A program made the position numbers and the translations under genes. A stretch of 6,983 nucleotides of DNA from Betaproteobacteria bacterium (GTDB lineage: Bacteria > Pseudomonadota > Gammaproteobacteria > Burkholderiales > Thiobacillaceae). The stretch covers positions 1 through 6,983 of the forward strand of contig VGVU01000067.1 in NCBI GenBank assembly GCA_016873905.1. Direction: 5' to 3'. Of the stretch, positions 6,415 to 6,983 are shown piece after piece (within the stretch, counting starts at the first letter, position 1; every line of letters begins with the position of its first letter). Under the pieces are notes generated by a model. It was not told the origin of the DNA. It ran no database searches and saw only the letters and a list, made by a program, of their open reading frames with translations.

Positions 6415-6983
6415 TTATCGGGAGCTGATTTGATCGACATCACGCACCGCGCCAAAGGCCGCGGAGGTGGTCATGGCGGCATAGGCGCGCAGGGCGGCAG
6501 AGACGACACGGTCGCGGTTTTCTGGTTTCCATGCGTGTTTGCCTTTGGCGTTCATGGCGGCGCGGCGCTGCGCCAGTTCGTCATCAGAAAGCGCCACGCG
6601 AATGCTGCGATTGGGGATGTCGATCTCGATGATGTCGCCTTCTTGCACCAGGCCGATGTTGCCGCCTTCGGCCGCTTCCGGCGAGGCGTGGCCGATGCTC
6701 AGCCCCGAGGTGCCGCCGGAGAAGCGGCCATCGGTGATCAGGGCGCAGGCCTTGCCCAGACCTTTGGATTTGAGATAGGTGGTGGGGTAGAGCATTTCCT
6801 GCATGCCGGGGCCGCCGCGCGGGCCTTCGTAACGAATCACCACGACATCGCCCGCAACAATCTGGTCGCCCAGAATGCCGTCAACAGCGGCATCCTGGCT
6901 TTCAAAAATGCGCGCCGGGCCGCTGAATTTGAGGATGCTTTCATCCACGCCGGCGGTTTTGACAATGCAGCCATCCAGCGCCA
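6415..6983 (-). CDS. ilvD: Dihydroxy-acid dehydratase, C-terminal part (5' end outside window)
   Basis: The last 188 residues of an IlvD/Edd-family dehydratase, open through the right edge of the window. IlvD dehydrates 2,3-dihydroxy-3-methylbutanoate and its methylpentanoate homologue to the 2-oxo acids in valine, leucine and isoleucine synthesis, using an Fe-S cluster and Mg2+. Seen here, from the edge inward: ALDGCIVKTAGVDES, with a conserved Cys of the family; VVIRYEGPRGGPGMQEML; LITDGRFSGGTSGLSIGHAS, whose FSGGTSG Ser is regarded as the catalytic base; EGDIIEIDIPNRSI; and the tail ALRAYAAMTTSAAFGAVRD, which resembles the E. coli end ALRAYASLATSADKGAVRD. It therefore belongs to the long (about 615-residue) form, and roughly 430 residues lie outside. 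The IPNRSI and tail wording favour IlvD over 6-phosphogluconate dehydratase (Edd). It is upstream of and probably co-transcribed with yeaD. Confidence 0.95.
   Translation of the reverse strand, partial: ALDGCIVKTAGVDESILKFSGPARIFESQDAAVDGILGDQIVAGDVVVIRYEGPRGGPGMQEMLYPTTYLKSKGLGKACALITDGRFSGGTSGLSIGHASPEAAEGGNIGLVQEGDIIEIDIPNRSIRVALSDDELAQRRAAMNAKGKHAWKPENRDRVVSAALRAYAAMTTSAAFGAVRDVDQISSR

Noticed and set aside
1..6983. Search for a defence, mobile or other novel multi-gene system
   Set aside because: Six of the seven genes belong to well-known housekeeping families and the seventh is a lone ankyrin protein. There are no transposase, integrase, toxin or nuclease-effector motifs, no terminal inverted repeats, no CRISPR-like spacing, and no visible composition break.

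Overview
This 6,983-base window is GC-rich and densely coding. It reads as ordinary chromosomal backbone of a proteobacterium, most likely a betaproteobacterium. I infer this from protein resemblance: the exonuclease III fragment looks like the Neisseria-type enzyme (GDWN, NWKSNQKNSG, WWSNRGQA and GWRIDYQ blocks), and the UvrD helicase has the wording I associate with betaproteobacterial UvrD (SPAGVLAVTFTNKAAKEM, LPINTRG). AmpG and RsuA also fit a Gram-negative host. No alignment could be run, so the lineage call is tentative.

Layout from left to right. Bases 1-550 (+) are the 3' part of an exonuclease III gene. Bases 532-1803 (-) are an AmpG-family muropeptide permease whose 3' end overlaps the exonuclease tail to tail. 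Bases 1848-2585 (+) are an RsuA-type 16S rRNA pseudouridine synthase, divergent from ampG across 44 bases. Bases 2551-4692 (-) are uvrD, overlapping rsuA tail to tail by 35 bases. A 92-base divergent intergenic region follows, with a good sigma-70-type promoter for the rightward gene and a TATAAT at the start of uvrD. Bases 4785-5369 (+) encode a small cytoplasmic ankyrin-repeat protein of unknown function. Its 3' end lies in a four-unit 12-bp tandem repeat that carries the stop codon four times in frame, and a strong intrinsic terminator follows. Bases 5483-6391 (-) are a D-hexose-6-phosphate mutarotase-like (YeaD) protein. Bases 6415-6983 (-) are the C-terminal third of dihydroxy-acid dehydratase (ilvD), 23 bases upstream of the mutarotase and probably co-transcribed with it.

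Functionally this is housekeeping: DNA repair (Xth, UvrD), cell-wall recycling (AmpG), ribosome modification (RsuA), sugar phosphate metabolism (YeaD) and branched-chain amino acid synthesis (IlvD). The ankyrin protein is the only gene of unknown role. I found no mobile element, CRISPR array, tRNA or rRNA, and no convincing undescribed system. The points worth a second look are local: the stop-codon repeat array, the overlapping convergent gene ends, and the start-site/promoter conflict at uvrD. Apart from these short intergenic spaces, the window has no non-coding stretch over 300 bases; the longest is 113 bases (5370-5482).
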